A stretch of 16,046 bases of DNA, taken from NCBI GenBank assembly GCA_002455335.1, contig DKKP01000241.1:1-16046 (forward strand), given 5' to 3'. A program made the position numbers and the translations under genes. Origin of the DNA: Anaerolineales bacterium UBA6663 (GTDB lineage: Bacteria > Chloroflexota > Anaerolineae > Anaerolineales > UBA6663). The first letter of the stretch is position 1. Each line of letters begins with the position of its first letter. The notes beneath the pieces were generated by a model. It was not told the DNA's origin. It did no database searches and saw nothing but the letters and a program-made list of their open reading frames with translations. Shown here piece by piece: positions 7,135 through 14,301 of this stretch.

Positions 7135-9036
7135 TCACGTCTGGCCCATCGCGGCCTCCCGCCTTGGCGTCAGCAGCGACACGACCACCAGGGTGAGGAA
7201 GCTCAACGGGATCGAGATGATGCCCGGGTTGCTCAGCGGGACCGGCGCGTCGAGCGGGTTCAACCCATAGAGGCTGAAGAGCTCGGGCGAAAAAGCGATC
7301 AGCCCGATCGAGGCGACGATACCGACGATGATCGAGGCCGCGATACCCTGGGCCGTCGTCCGCTTCCAGAACAGGAGCATCACGATGGCCGGCAGGTTGG
7401 CCGAGGCCGCCACGGCAAAAGCCAGACCGACCAGGAAGGAGACATTCATACCCTTGAACAAGATGCCCAGGACGATGGCCAGGCCACCGATCACGAAGGC
7501 CGAGATCTTGCCCGCGCGCACCTTCTGACGGTCGTCCATCTTGATCCGCAGATAGCGATCGAACAGGTCGTGGGCCACGGCGCCCGAGGCGGCCACGATC
7601 AGGCCGCTGACCGTGCCGAGCACCGTGGCGAACGCGATCGCCGAGATGAAGGCAAACAGCAACTCGCCAAACGAACGGGCCAGCAGCGGGGCCGCCATGT
7701 TGCTGTCGGCCGGATTCATGGCGCCGTTGACCATCGCGCCAAGGCCCATGAACAGCGTCAGGATGTAGAAGAAACCGATGGCCGCGATCGCCACGATCGT
7801 CGATTTGCGCGCGCTGGCCGGGCTGGGCACCGTGTAATACCGGATCAAGATATGCGGCAGCGCGGCCGTGCCGAGGAAGAGCGCCAGCATCAGCGAGAGG
7901 AAATCCAAACGCTCGAGCAGCGTGCCCTCGACCTTGAACTTCAGACCCGGGCGCATGATGCGATCGCCGGGCACGTCGTTCGGGTAATAGACCGTCACCT
8001 TATCGCCCGCGCCATCGGTGAAGCTTGTGGTCTTCCAGGTGCGGACCAGCGTGTCCTCGGCCGTGATCGAGGCCAGGAAATCGAAGACCGAAAGGGCGCC
8101 GGTCGCGGTCTGCTTCTGACCGCGGATCTGCTCCAGGTTGCCGACCGGGCGCAGCTGGTTCTCGGGCGACTCCGGCGCGCCGTTGATCCAGCGGCCGTCG
8201 GCGGTGGCCACCACCGATTGTGTCTCCTTGAGCGTCACGGATCCATCAGCCTCGGCCGCGTACCACCAGACATCGCGCTCACCCTGGGCGATACGCACAA
8301 AGGTCAGACCGCCCTTCACATCGACCTGCTCCAGGACCTCCGCCCCGGCTTCGGTTACCTGCACCTTGCCATCCACCCGACTGGCCGCGATGTGCCCGTA
8401 TTCATAGAAGGGCACAGTGCCGCCCTGGTCGGGCGCCGTCGACAGGCCACGCAGCAGCACGGCCCCCACCAGCACGGTCGAAAACACAAGCAGCAGGCCG
8501 CCCTTGAGGAACTGCACGTACGTGGTCGAGGCCATGCCCGCCGTCGCGACGATCGTGATGACGATCGCGCCGACGATAATGACGCCCCACGCATGCGGGA
8601 TGCCGAGCAATGGCTCGACAAGCACGCCCGCGCCGACCATCTGCGGGATCAGGTAACAGACTGAGACCACAAGCGTGCTGATGGCCGCAGCGAGTTTGAT
8701 ACCGCGCGAGTTGTAGTTTGCGTCCACGGCATCGGTGAACGTGTATTTACCCAGCTTCTTCAACGGCTCGGCCACCACGAAGAGCGCCACGATCCACCCG
8801 GCCAGGAACCCGATCGAATACAGAAAGCCGTCATAGCCGACCGTGGCGATCAGGCCGCAGATGCCGAGAAACGATGCAGCCGAGAGGTAATCGCCGGCGA
8901 AGGCGATCCCGTTGACGCTCCAGTGGATCTGGCCTCCGGCGGCGTAGTAACCGCTCGAAGTCTTGGCCTTGTTGCCCAGATAAATCGAAAGCCCGACCAC
9001 GAAGACGACGAAGATGACAAAAATGAAGACAGCCAT
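7135..9036 (-). CDS. actP: ActP-like sodium:solute (acetate/monocarboxylate) symporter with enlarged extramembrane loop
   Basis: This 633-residue integral membrane protein belongs to the sodium:solute symporter family. Its N-terminal half carries the family landmarks YYAAGG, IAFAGDYLSAASFLG and TFTDAVDANYNSRG. Its C-terminal half has GTVSGLIVAASGAVAHDL, RAGKISAF and FLVGLAFAVAASANLPAIVM. These match the acetate permease subgroup, and the preceding DUF485 gene is the usual ActP partner. The function is therefore Na+- or H+-coupled uptake of acetate or another short carboxylate. Residues about 200-375 form a hydrophilic insert between hydrophobic segments 178-197 and 378-399. By my recollection the protein is some 80 residues longer than E. 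coli ActP. Only three bases separate it from the DUF485 gene, implying translational coupling. Exact substrate is not shown by sequence. Confidence 0.92.
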   Translation of the reverse strand: MAVFIFVIFVVFVVGLSIYLGNKAKTSSGYYAAGGQIHWSVNGIAFAGDYLSAASFLGICGLIATVGYDGFLYSIGFLAGWIVALFVVAEPLKKLGKYTFTDAVDANYNSRGIKLAAAISTLVVSVCYLIPQMVGAGVLVEPLLGIPHAWGVIIVGAIVITIVATAGMASTTYVQFLKGGLLLVFSTVLVGAVLLRGLSTAPDQGGTVPFYEYGHIAASRVDGKVQVTEAGAEVLEQVDVKGGLTFVRIAQGERDVWWYAAEADGSVTLKETQSVVATADGRWINGAPESPENQLRPVGNLEQIRGQKQTATGALSVFDFLASITAEDTLVRTWKTTSFTDGAGDKVTVYYPNDVPGDRIMRPGLKFKVEGTLLERLDFLSLMLALFLGTAALPHILIRYYTVPSPASARKSTIVAIAAIGFFYILTLFMGLGAMVNGAMNPADSNMAAPLLARSFGELLFAFISAIAFATVLGTVSGLIVAASGAVAHDLFDRYLRIKMDDRQKVRAGKISAFVIGGLAIVLGILFKGMNVSFLVGLAFAVAASANLPAIVMLLFWKRTTAQGIAASIIVGIVASIGLIAFSPELFSLYGLNPLDAPVPLSNPGIISIPLSFLTLVVVSLLTPRREAAMGQT

Positions 9037-9039
9037 GGC

Positions 9040-9354
9040 TCAGGCCCTGCCCTTCGTGGAGCTCGGACCATCGGCGGGGGCCGAGCGGCCCTCCAGTTCG
9101 ATTTCCTTGCGGTGGCAGAGCGCGTCGTAGATCAAGGCCTCGATCAGGGCGCCGATGATCAGCAAGAAGCCAACGACAGTTGCCAGGTTCATGCCGGCGA
9201 AGACGATCAGGCCCATCGTCTGCGGTGCGGTCAGGTTGATGGCCACGAAGGCGGCGTAGAACAGCGCGTAGATCGCAAACATCCAGACACCCAGGCGTGT
9301 CTTATACGGCCCGGCCGGGTCCTTACCGACGGGTGTGGAGGGTTCATGCAGCAT
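9040..9354 (-). CDS. yjcH: DUF485 membrane protein, YjcH-like partner of ActP
   Basis: This 104-residue protein has two hydrophobic helices (about residues 22-43 and 50-72) separated by a short loop. A polar N-terminus and a charged C-terminal tail flank them. The pattern RLGVWMFAIYALFYAAFVAIN is that of DUF485. Members of this family are almost always encoded directly before an acetate-type symporter, as YjcH before ActP in E. coli; their exact role is not established. The start at 9354 is supported by AAGGAG five bases upstream on the minus strand. It is the first gene of the transcription unit with the symporter, three bases downstream, and perhaps the large sensor protein beyond. Confidence 0.9.
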   Translation of the reverse strand: MLHEPSTPVGKDPAGPYKTRLGVWMFAIYALFYAAFVAINLTAPQTMGLIVFAGMNLATVVGFLLIIGALIEALIYDALCHRKEIELEGRSAPADGPSSTKGRA

Positions 9355-9563
9355 GCGATCTCCTTATCTTGGCGCACATCGCGGTCTCGCGAAGGTCCAT
9401 GACGTATATGGGATTTGCGATTGAAGGACCCGGTTCCGTGAGGGCGTTGTTGCACCTGACGATCGCCCCCGTTCGTCGGCCAACTCGATGTGCATTGTAC
9501 AACGTCGCCAGCCTGGTTCCTTTGCCCGTAGGAAGATCGGATCGGCGGCCGGCGGCCCGAAGA
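9355..9563 (-). promoter_or_regulatory. Presumed promoter region of the DUF485-symporter unit
   Basis: These 209 bp separate the 3' end of the WYL regulator gene from the DUF485 start and contain no convincing gene. On the minus strand a TACAAT (9494-9499) is a near-consensus -10 element, but no good -35 lies 16-18 bases upstream. It forms part of the palindrome TTGTACAA. The only secure element is the Shine-Dalgarno AAGGAG just before the ATG. The exact promoter is unresolved. Confidence 0.35.
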
Positions 9564-10562
9564 TCAGACGCCCGATTGTTTCTGAAAGGGGCATTGATAT
9601 ACGGCAACGGCCTGTTCGGCGAAATCGGCGAGGCTCAGGCGCAGGGCGGCCGGCTCGAGCACCTCGACCGCCCCACCCAGCCCAAGCAGGCGCGTGCGCG
9701 CCTCCTCGAACGAGCCAAAGGTCAGCGCTGCGGTGACCGGCTCGCCCGGGCGCGGCTCGCAGAGCGTCTCGACCGACACGGCCGGCTCACGACCGAGATA
9801 CCAGCTCAGCCGGGGCCAGAGCGTCGGCGCGATCCGCACCTGCGCCGTGAACGTCGCGCGCCGCTGCTCGACCTCGGCGCACCAGCCCGCCCAGAACCGC
9901 GCCAGGTCGAAGTCACCGGGGCGGGTGAAGCCCTGCGGGAGCTCGGAGACCGCGATCACGTCGGCCACGCGATAGACCCGAAGGTGACCGGACCGCGCAC
10001 AAACCAGGTGCCATAGGTTGGCCTTGGCGACCAGCCCATAGGGCGCCACGTCCGCGATCATGGGCCCGTCGATCGGCGGCCCGACCTGTATCGTCAATCG
10101 CACGCAGCGATCGCGCCAGACGGCCTGATACAACGCCTGAAGCACGGATGAGGGCTCGATGGGTTGGAACCACCAGGTGGAGTCGAGATGGATGCGCTGC
10201 CGTGATGACGCAGCCGCATCGCGCCGGGCCTCGGGTAGCGCGGCCGAGAGTTTGCGCAGCGCGCTTTGCAGATCGCGATTGACGCCAAGCGCTGTGAGTG
10301 GCTGGGGCACGTGCACCATGAAGAGCGCGCGGGCCTCGGGCTCGGTCAGGCCGGTCAGCGTCGTGCGATAGCTCTCGAGCAGCGAGCAGCCGCCGCCCGG
10401 CCCACGTTCGGCGTAGACAGGCACGCCCGCGAGGCCAAGCGCATCGATATCGCGATAGATCGTGCGCTCCGAGACCTCGAGCTCATCGGCCAGGGCCTGG
10501 GCCGTCACCCGGCCGCGGGCCTGCAAAATCATCAGCAACGCGATCAGACGATCGGCGCGCAT
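9564..10562 (-). CDS. HTH-WYL transcriptional regulator (YafY/DeoR-like)
   Basis: This 332-residue cytoplasmic DNA-binding protein has a winged helix-turn-helix at about residues 1-55 (ADRLIALLMILQ, then TAQALADELEVSERTIYRDI). A WYL-type ligand domain follows (about 136-215, including ADVAPYGLVAKANLWHLVCA). A C-terminal WCX-like region covers about 235-320. The start at 10562 was chosen over an upstream ATG at 10676 because MRADRL is the canonical opening of the family and GGGGGAG lies just before it. The upstream start would also run into the divergent gene's promoter. It is transcribed away from a GyrI-like effector-binding gene, a pairing often seen for YafY-type regulators. It probably represses or activates that gene and itself from the shared 134-bp intergenic region. 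The ligand is unknown. Confidence 0.9.
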   Translation of the reverse strand: MRADRLIALLMILQARGRVTAQALADELEVSERTIYRDIDALGLAGVPVYAERGPGGGCSLLESYRTTLTGLTEPEARALFMVHVPQPLTALGVNRDLQSALRKLSAALPEARRDAAASSRQRIHLDSTWWFQPIEPSSVLQALYQAVWRDRCVRLTIQVGPPIDGPMIADVAPYGLVAKANLWHLVCARSGHLRVYRVADVIAVSELPQGFTRPGDFDLARFWAGWCAEVEQRRATFTAQVRIAPTLWPRLSWYLGREPAVSVETLCEPRPGEPVTAALTFGSFEEARTRLLGLGGAVEVLEPAALRLSLADFAEQAVAVYQCPFQKQSGV

Positions 10563-10639
10563 AGCTCCCCCGATCACGGCCCGCCCGCTGGCTGGGCCGC
10601 TCCCCCATCTCCGTAGACGCGATCCTAGCACGAAATCCT

Positions 10640-10659
10640 GACAGATGTTGGCACCTGTC
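10640..10659. promoter_or_regulatory. Candidate WYL-regulator operator in the divergent intergenic region
   Basis: GACAGATG and CACCTGTC form an inverted repeat with seven of eight positions matching, around a four-base TTGG centre. It lies between the divergent WYL and GyrI-like genes. It overlaps the expected -35 region of a weak rightward promoter (TAAGAT at 10664-10669). It also sits just upstream of a possible leftward -10 (TAGGAT, 10622-10627 on the minus strand). The placement fits an operator controlling both genes; binding by the WYL protein is inferred. Confidence 0.5.
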
Positions 10660-10696
10660 CACGTAAGATGAGACAAGGTGAAAGGAGAAACACATC

Positions 10697-11152
10697 ATGT
10701 CAAATGAAGTGAGGATCGTGCGGCTCGAGCCGATGAAAGTGGCGGCGGCGCTGGGCTTCGGGCCGGAGCCCGAGGCGCTGGCCTGGGAGGCGCTGACGCA
10801 CTGGGCCGCGTCCGAGGGCCTGCGGCTGAACGAACACCGGTTGTTCGGGTTCAACAACCCCTCGCCGACGCCCGGCAGCCCGAACTACGGCTACGAGCAG
10901 TGGCTGGTGCTTAAAGAGCGCGCCATCGGCTCGGCCGAGGTGCAGATCAAGGACGTGGCCGGTGGGCTCTACGCGGTCATGCGCTGCCATGGGACCCCGA
11001 ACCCCGAGATCTGGCAGGATCTGGTGCGCTGGCGCGAGGCGAGCCCTTATCGCGGCGCGGCCCATCAGTGGCTCGAGGAGCTGGTCACGCCTGATCTGCT
11101 CGGCCAGTGGGATCAGGTGATGTTCGACCTGTATCTGCCGATTGCGGAGTAG
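10697..11152 (+). CDS. GyrI-like / AraC-type effector-binding domain protein
   Basis: This 151-residue protein resembles the stand-alone GyrI-like small-molecule binding domains that are also found at the C-terminus of AraC and MerR regulators. Visible features are the opening EVRIVRLEPMKVAA strand, the region FGFNNPSPTPGSPNYGYEQW typical of the family, and a final strand FDLYLPIAE. No DNA-binding segment, signal peptide or membrane helix is present, so it should be a cytoplasmic ligand-binding protein. The start has AAGGAG nine bases upstream. It lies divergent to the WYL regulator and is probably its regulatory target. Family members bind or inactivate diverse cationic or xenobiotic compounds; the ligand here cannot be read from sequence. 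Confidence 0.85.
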   Translation: MSNEVRIVRLEPMKVAAALGFGPEPEALAWEALTHWAASEGLRLNEHRLFGFNNPSPTPGSPNYGYEQWLVLKERAIGSAEVQIKDVAGGLYAVMRCHGTPNPEIWQDLVRWREASPYRGAAHQWLEELVTPDLLGQWDQVMFDLYLPIAE

Positions 11153-11158
11153 CGATTG

Positions 11159-11204
11159 GGAGGCAGCCGGCTGAAGAACTGTCGCTCTTTAGTCGGCTGC
11201 CTTC
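11159..11204. terminator. Hairpin between convergent genes, probable two-way terminator
   Basis: An 18-bp stem (11159-11176 pairing with 11187-11204, three G-U pairs in plus-strand RNA, ten-base loop) sits between the ends of the GyrI-like and GNAT genes. It starts seven bases after the first gene's stop and contains the last codons and stop of the second. Neither side has a T-run, so it is an imperfect intrinsic terminator. Confidence 0.6.
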
Positions 11205-12094
11205 GCCCAGGTCCACGCCTGTTGCGCCATCACCGGGTTGAAGCCAAGCGACCTGTAGAATTCCTGCACCGAGCCGACAAAGGCCACGCGCGCGCCAAGC
11301 GCCGCGCAGCGACGCACACCCTCGAGCACGACCGCGCGGCCAAGGCCCAGCCGGCGGTAGTCGGGGTCGGTCGCCACCGGCTCGACCAGCGCGATGCGGT
11401 TACTGGGTTCGTACCACATCCCGCAGAACGAGACGAAGTCGCCATTGGGCGCCACGGCCGCGAGCGTGAGGTCATGCCGGAAGTATGGGCTCGACTGCAT
11501 CTGACGGCGATCACGCACGCCCATGACCGGTGGCTCGCCGGGATGGTTGAAGCCGCGCCAGAGCACACGGTCCATTTTGACCAGATCGTTTTCCTCGGCC
11601 AGGCTCGTGATCCGAAAGCCGTCGCGGATCTTGAGATCAGGCGCGAAGCCCTCAGGTGTCTCGAGCATCATCATCGTCCGATCCGCGTTCGGGTTGCGCT
11701 GGAATCCGCGCGCTGCGGCATGCTGCGCGAACGCCGTGTCGAATTCGCTGATGTAGGCGGTGAGCGCGCGCTGCCCGTCCGGCTCGACGCGCGCGAGGTC
11801 GGCGCAGGCATAGTCGAGCATCTCGGGTTTCAGGCGATCGTAATCCGGATGCACGTCGAAGAAGGCCTCGCCCAGCACGCTCTCGTGGTGCGCGACGGCC
11901 ACGAGCCGGCCTTCGTCCTCCCAGAGCCGGATGCGGCCAAGCATGCCCCAGTCGAGCATCGGGTGGCTGTGCATGTACGACCAGATCGGCCGAATCCAGT
12001 TGCCGTCGCGGTTGCCGGGTTGGAAGAGTGTCTCGAGGAAATCGCTGACCGCGTAGTAGTCGTCGAGGCCCACGAAACGGCGGTTGGTGAGCAT
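11189..12094 (-). CDS. Tandem GNAT-fold acetyltransferase
   Basis: This 301-residue protein has two GNAT-like halves. The C-terminal half (about 158-290) has the acetyl-CoA site: VEPVATDPDYRRLGLGRAVV, in which RRLGLGRA (247-254) is the pyrophosphate-binding loop. FYRSLGF (279-285) is the typical closing motif. The N-terminal half (about 15-145; LVAVAHHESVLGEAFFDVHPDYD) has the same fold pattern but lacks a clear acetyl-CoA loop and is probably degenerate, serving substrate binding. The acceptor is unknown. The start at 12094 has only a weak ribosome site (AAGGTT about ten bases upstream). The gene converges on the GyrI-like gene and diverges from the TetR operon. A possible promoter (TTGGAT, 17 bp, TATTGC; 12151-12156 and 12128-12133 on the minus strand) precedes it. 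Confidence 0.85.
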   Translation of the reverse strand: MLTNRRFVGLDDYYAVSDFLETLFQPGNRDGNWIRPIWSYMHSHPMLDWGMLGRIRLWEDEGRLVAVAHHESVLGEAFFDVHPDYDRLKPEMLDYACADLARVEPDGQRALTAYISEFDTAFAQHAAARGFQRNPNADRTMMMLETPEGFAPDLKIRDGFRITSLAEENDLVKMDRVLWRGFNHPGEPPVMGVRDRRQMQSSPYFRHDLTLAAVAPNGDFVSFCGMWYEPSNRIALVEPVATDPDYRRLGLGRAVVLEGVRRCAALGARVAFVGSVQEFYRSLGFNPVMAQQAWTWAKAAD

Positions 12095-12108
12095 GAGATT
12101 CTAACCTT

Positions 12109-12123
12109 GGACCTGACAGGTCC
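12109..12123. promoter_or_regulatory. Perfect 15-bp palindrome at the presumed GNAT start site
   Basis: GGACCTGACAGGTCC has perfect seven-base arms about a central A. It lies 15 bases before the GNAT start codon and overlaps the start point expected from the candidate promoter. It shares CCTGACAG with the candidate WYL operator at 10637-10644. It is a plausible repressor site; the regulator is unproven. Confidence 0.45.
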
Positions 12124-12144
12124 ATACGCAATACACTCAAATTG

Positions 12145-12165
12145 AAGGCGATCCAAAATCGCCTT
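12145..12165. other. Hairpin in the GNAT/TetR intergenic region
   Basis: AAGGCGAT and ATCGCCTT form a perfect eight-base-pair stem with a five-base loop. No T-run follows on either strand and both flanking genes point away, so a terminator role is doubtful. It overlaps the -35 of the candidate GNAT promoter and could instead be a protein-binding dyad. Confidence 0.35.
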
Positions 12166-12211
12166 TCGATAATTGGGCTTCATTTTCTAGCCAAACGCCC
12201 CGCCTGTGCCC

Positions 12212-12236
12212 TGTCAGACATCGCCCTGACATCGCC
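12212..12236. repeat. Nested inverted and direct repeats upstream of the TetR promoter
   Basis: TGTCAG and CTGACA form an inverted repeat with an eight-base spacer (12212-12231). Overlapping it, GACATCGCC occurs twice, starting at 12217 and 12228, an 11-bp period close to one helical turn. The position, ten bases before the TetR promoter -35, would suit an activator or second operator. Confidence 0.35.
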
Positions 12237-12245
12237 GAAAATCAC

Positions 12246-12274
12246 TTGACCTTGTGCAGTCAGTGGAGTAAAAC
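12246..12274 (+). promoter_or_regulatory. Sigma-70-type promoter of the TetR-exporter operon
   Basis: A -35 TTGACC (12246-12251) is followed by exactly 17 bp and a -10 TAAAAC (12269-12274). Transcription should start near 12281, inside the palindrome that follows, giving a short leader of about 26 bases before the ATG at 12307. It is the best-formed promoter in the window. Confidence 0.7.
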
Positions 12275-12291
12275 AAACCGACGGTCGGTTT
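12275..12291. promoter_or_regulatory. TetR-family operator palindrome
   Basis: AAACCGACGGTCGGTTT is a perfect 17-bp palindrome with eight-base arms. Its ACCGAC...GTCGGT core is a pattern common in operators of TetR-family regulators. It abuts the -10 and covers the expected start point, so bound protein should block transcription. The TetR gene begins 15 bases downstream, which strongly suggests autorepression of the whole operon. Confidence 0.8.
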
Positions 12292-12306
12292 TTCAACGAG
12301 GACCCT

Positions 12307-13059
12307 ATGCCCCGCGTGGTCAATGAAGAGGAGAACGCGCTCAAGCGCGCCGAGATCCTGGACGCCGCTCAGTCGCTGATTTATGTCAAAGGCTATGAGC
12401 AGATGTCGATCCAGGACATCCTCGACGAGCTCCAGATCTCGAAGGGCGCGTTCTACCACTACTACGACTCCAAGCCGTCGCTGCTCGAAGCGCTGATCGA
12501 CCGGATGCTCGAACAGGTCATGCGCCTGGTGCTCCCGATCATTCAGGACCCGCATGAACCCGCCCTCAGCAAGATCCAGAAGTTCTTCACGTCGGTCGGC
12601 ACCTGGAAGACCGCGCGCAAAGACTTCCTGATGGGCTTCGTCCGCAGCTGGTACTCGGACAAGAACGCCCTGCTCCGGCAGAAGATGACGGCCCGCATGC
12701 TGCATGTCTCGGGGCCCTGGCTGGCCGCGATCGTCCGCCAGGGGATCGACGAAGGCGTTTTCGACACGCCCTACCCCGACCAGATCGGGGCCGTGACCTT
12801 CGGCATGGTGCAGAGCCTGGGCGAGTTGATCGGCGACTGGGCCCTGGCCCCGCAACCCGCGCCCGTTCAGGCCAAACGCATCGTCGACACGATCGCGGCC
12901 TACAACCACGTCCTCGAGCGCCTGCTCGGCGCGCCGTCGGGCTCGATCGTGATGATGCAGCCCGACGTGATCGAGGCCTGGTTCGGGATCTCGGCCAAAG
13001 ATCCTCCGGGTGAGTCAAACGTCGCAGAATCCACCGGAGAGTCGCAGAGAGGAGTCTGA
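12307..13059 (+). CDS. TetR/AcrR-family transcriptional regulator
   Basis: This 250-residue regulator has an N-terminal helix-turn-helix (about residues 14-62). It includes AEILDAAQSLIYVKGYEQMS and the recognition region ISKGAFYHYYDSK, diagnostic of TetR. The remaining helical part (about 70-205) would form the ligand and dimer domain, whose ligand is unknown. A polar tail of about 35 residues follows, longer than usual, ending in Gly/Glu/Ser-rich sequence. The start has GAGGA about five bases upstream. The gene is first in an operon with two exporter permeases (three bases to the next start) and an ATPase, and a palindromic operator covers its promoter. It most likely represses its own exporter and is released by an exported or membrane-active compound. 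Confidence 0.93.
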   Translation: MPRVVNEEENALKRAEILDAAQSLIYVKGYEQMSIQDILDELQISKGAFYHYYDSKPSLLEALIDRMLEQVMRLVLPIIQDPHEPALSKIQKFFTSVGTWKTARKDFLMGFVRSWYSDKNALLRQKMTARMLHVSGPWLAAIVRQGIDEGVFDTPYPDQIGAVTFGMVQSLGELIGDWALAPQPAPVQAKRIVDTIAAYNHVLERLLGAPSGSIVMMQPDVIEAWFGISAKDPPGESNVAESTGESQRGV

Positions 13060-13062
13060 CCC

Positions 13063-14292
13063 ATGAGTCTGTATCTTCGCCAGGCCTGGCGCAACATCTG
13101 GCGGCACAAGCGCCGCACCCTGATCGTGGTCTTCGCCATCGGCAGCAGCATGTCGCTGATGATGATGTACGACGGCCTTGTCGGCGGCTTCGAGAACGCC
13201 ATCTACGGCAACGCCATCCGCGTCCTGGGAGGCAACATCCAGGTCCACGCCGAAGGCTACGACGCGCAGGCCGCATCCAACCCGATCCTGCCGCTGCCCG
13301 ACGACGTCGCGATCGTGAACGCCGCCCAATCGCAGCCGCATGTGCTCGCCGCCGCCCGTCGGATCAACACAGGTGGGATGGTCACCAACCGCGAAGGCGC
13401 CTTCGCCGTCTCGATCGTGGGGATCGAGCCCGAGAAGGAGGCCGCGGTCAACCTGATCGCCCAGAACGTGGTCGCCGGCCGCTTTCTGACCAGCGAGGAC
13501 GGCGACCTGGCACTGATCGGCCAGGGCCTCGCGGCCGAGATGAACCTCGCAATCGGCGACCGCTTCACGCTGACCGGCCAGGCCAGCCATAGCCAGCTGC
13601 GCCAACGCACCTTGACCGTCGTCGGGATCTACGACGTCGGGATGCCCGACATCGAGAAGCGCTCGGTGTATCTCTCGCTCAAAGAGGCGCAGGATCTGTA
13701 CGGCCTGACCGGGCAATCGACCGAGGTCGCGATCTCGCTCGAGGAGATCGGCCAGGAGCCGGGCGTGATCCAGGGCCTGCAGCCGGGGTTCACCAACGTC
13801 GAGATCTCGTCGTGGGAGGCATCGTTCCCCGACTTGAAGTACGCGCTCGATCGCAAGGGCGCTGTGATGGACGTGTTCAGCGTGATCATCCTCGGCATCG
13901 CCGGCATCGGCATCCTCAACATGCTGCTCATGGCGGTCTTCGAGCGGACCCGCGAGATCGGCCTGCTCGGCGCGCTCGGGATGCGCCCGGGCCAGATCAT
14001 GTGGCTCTTCCTGCTCGAGGGCGCGATGATGGGTCTGGTCGGTGTGACCTTCGGCGTTGCGCTGGGCGTCGGCCTGAACTTCATCATGAGTCAGGTCGGC
14101 TTCGACTACAGCGCGTTCACGTCGATGACGGCCTACACGGCCCTGATCAACGAGCGCGTGTACTCGACGCTCGGCCTCGAGAAGATCGGGATGCGCGTGG
14201 TCACGGTGCTCGTCATCGCCCTGCTCGCGTCGATCTGGCCGGCCCGCGAGGCCGCGCACAGCGAACCGGCGCTCGCGCTCCATCACGTCTGA
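13063..14292 (+). CDS. ABC transporter permease, FtsX/MacB (LolC/E-like) family, first of two
   Basis: This 409-residue membrane protein has the four-helix layout of the family: helix 1 at about 19-36, a large extracytoplasmic domain (about 40-262), and helices at about 268-292, 312-340 and 376-393. The motif [17 protein letters not shown] (291-307), after the second helix, is the conserved cytoplasmic coupling segment that contacts the ATPase. MacB-type transporters act by mechanotransmission rather than by carrying substrate through a membrane pore. They move lipoproteins, peptides or antibiotics at the outer membrane face. Shine-Dalgarno AGAGGAG lies about eight bases before the ATG, inside the end of the TetR gene. 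It pairs with the second permease nine bases downstream, probably as a heterodimer. Confidence 0.92.
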   Translation: MSLYLRQAWRNIWRHKRRTLIVVFAIGSSMSLMMMYDGLVGGFENAIYGNAIRVLGGNIQVHAEGYDAQAASNPILPLPDDVAIVNAAQSQPHVLAAARRINTGGMVTNREGAFAVSIVGIEPEKEAAVNLIAQNVVAGRFLTSEDGDLALIGQGLAAEMNLAIGDRFTLTGQASHSQLRQRTLTVVGIYDVGMPDIEKRSVYLSLKEAQDLYGLTGQSTEVAISLEEIGQEPGVIQGLQPGFTNVEISSWEASFPDLKYALDRKGAVMDVFSVIILGIAGIGILNMLLMAVFERTREIGLLGALGMRPGQIMWLFLLEGAMMGLVGVTFGVALGVGLNFIMSQVGFDYSAFTSMTAYTALINERVYSTLGLEKIGMRVVTVLVIALLASIWPAREAAHSEPALALHHV

Positions 14293-14301
14293 GAGGCTCG
14301 C

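Noticed and set aside
7030..8664. Long open frame on the plus strand opposite the symporter gene, 544 codons
   Set aside because: The predicted protein is extremely rich in Arg, Asp, His and Gln with no recognisable domain. It lies entirely opposite well-identified genes and has the composition of a high-GC shadow frame.
10563..10676. Upstream ATG adding 38 residues to the WYL regulator
   Set aside because: The extension covers the divergent promoter and operator region. The internal ATG at 10562 has GGGGGAG and begins the canonical HTH.
12145..12165. Intrinsic terminator between the GNAT and TetR genes
   Set aside because: No T-run on either strand and both genes diverge from the site, so a terminator has nothing to end. 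Kept only as an unassigned hairpin.
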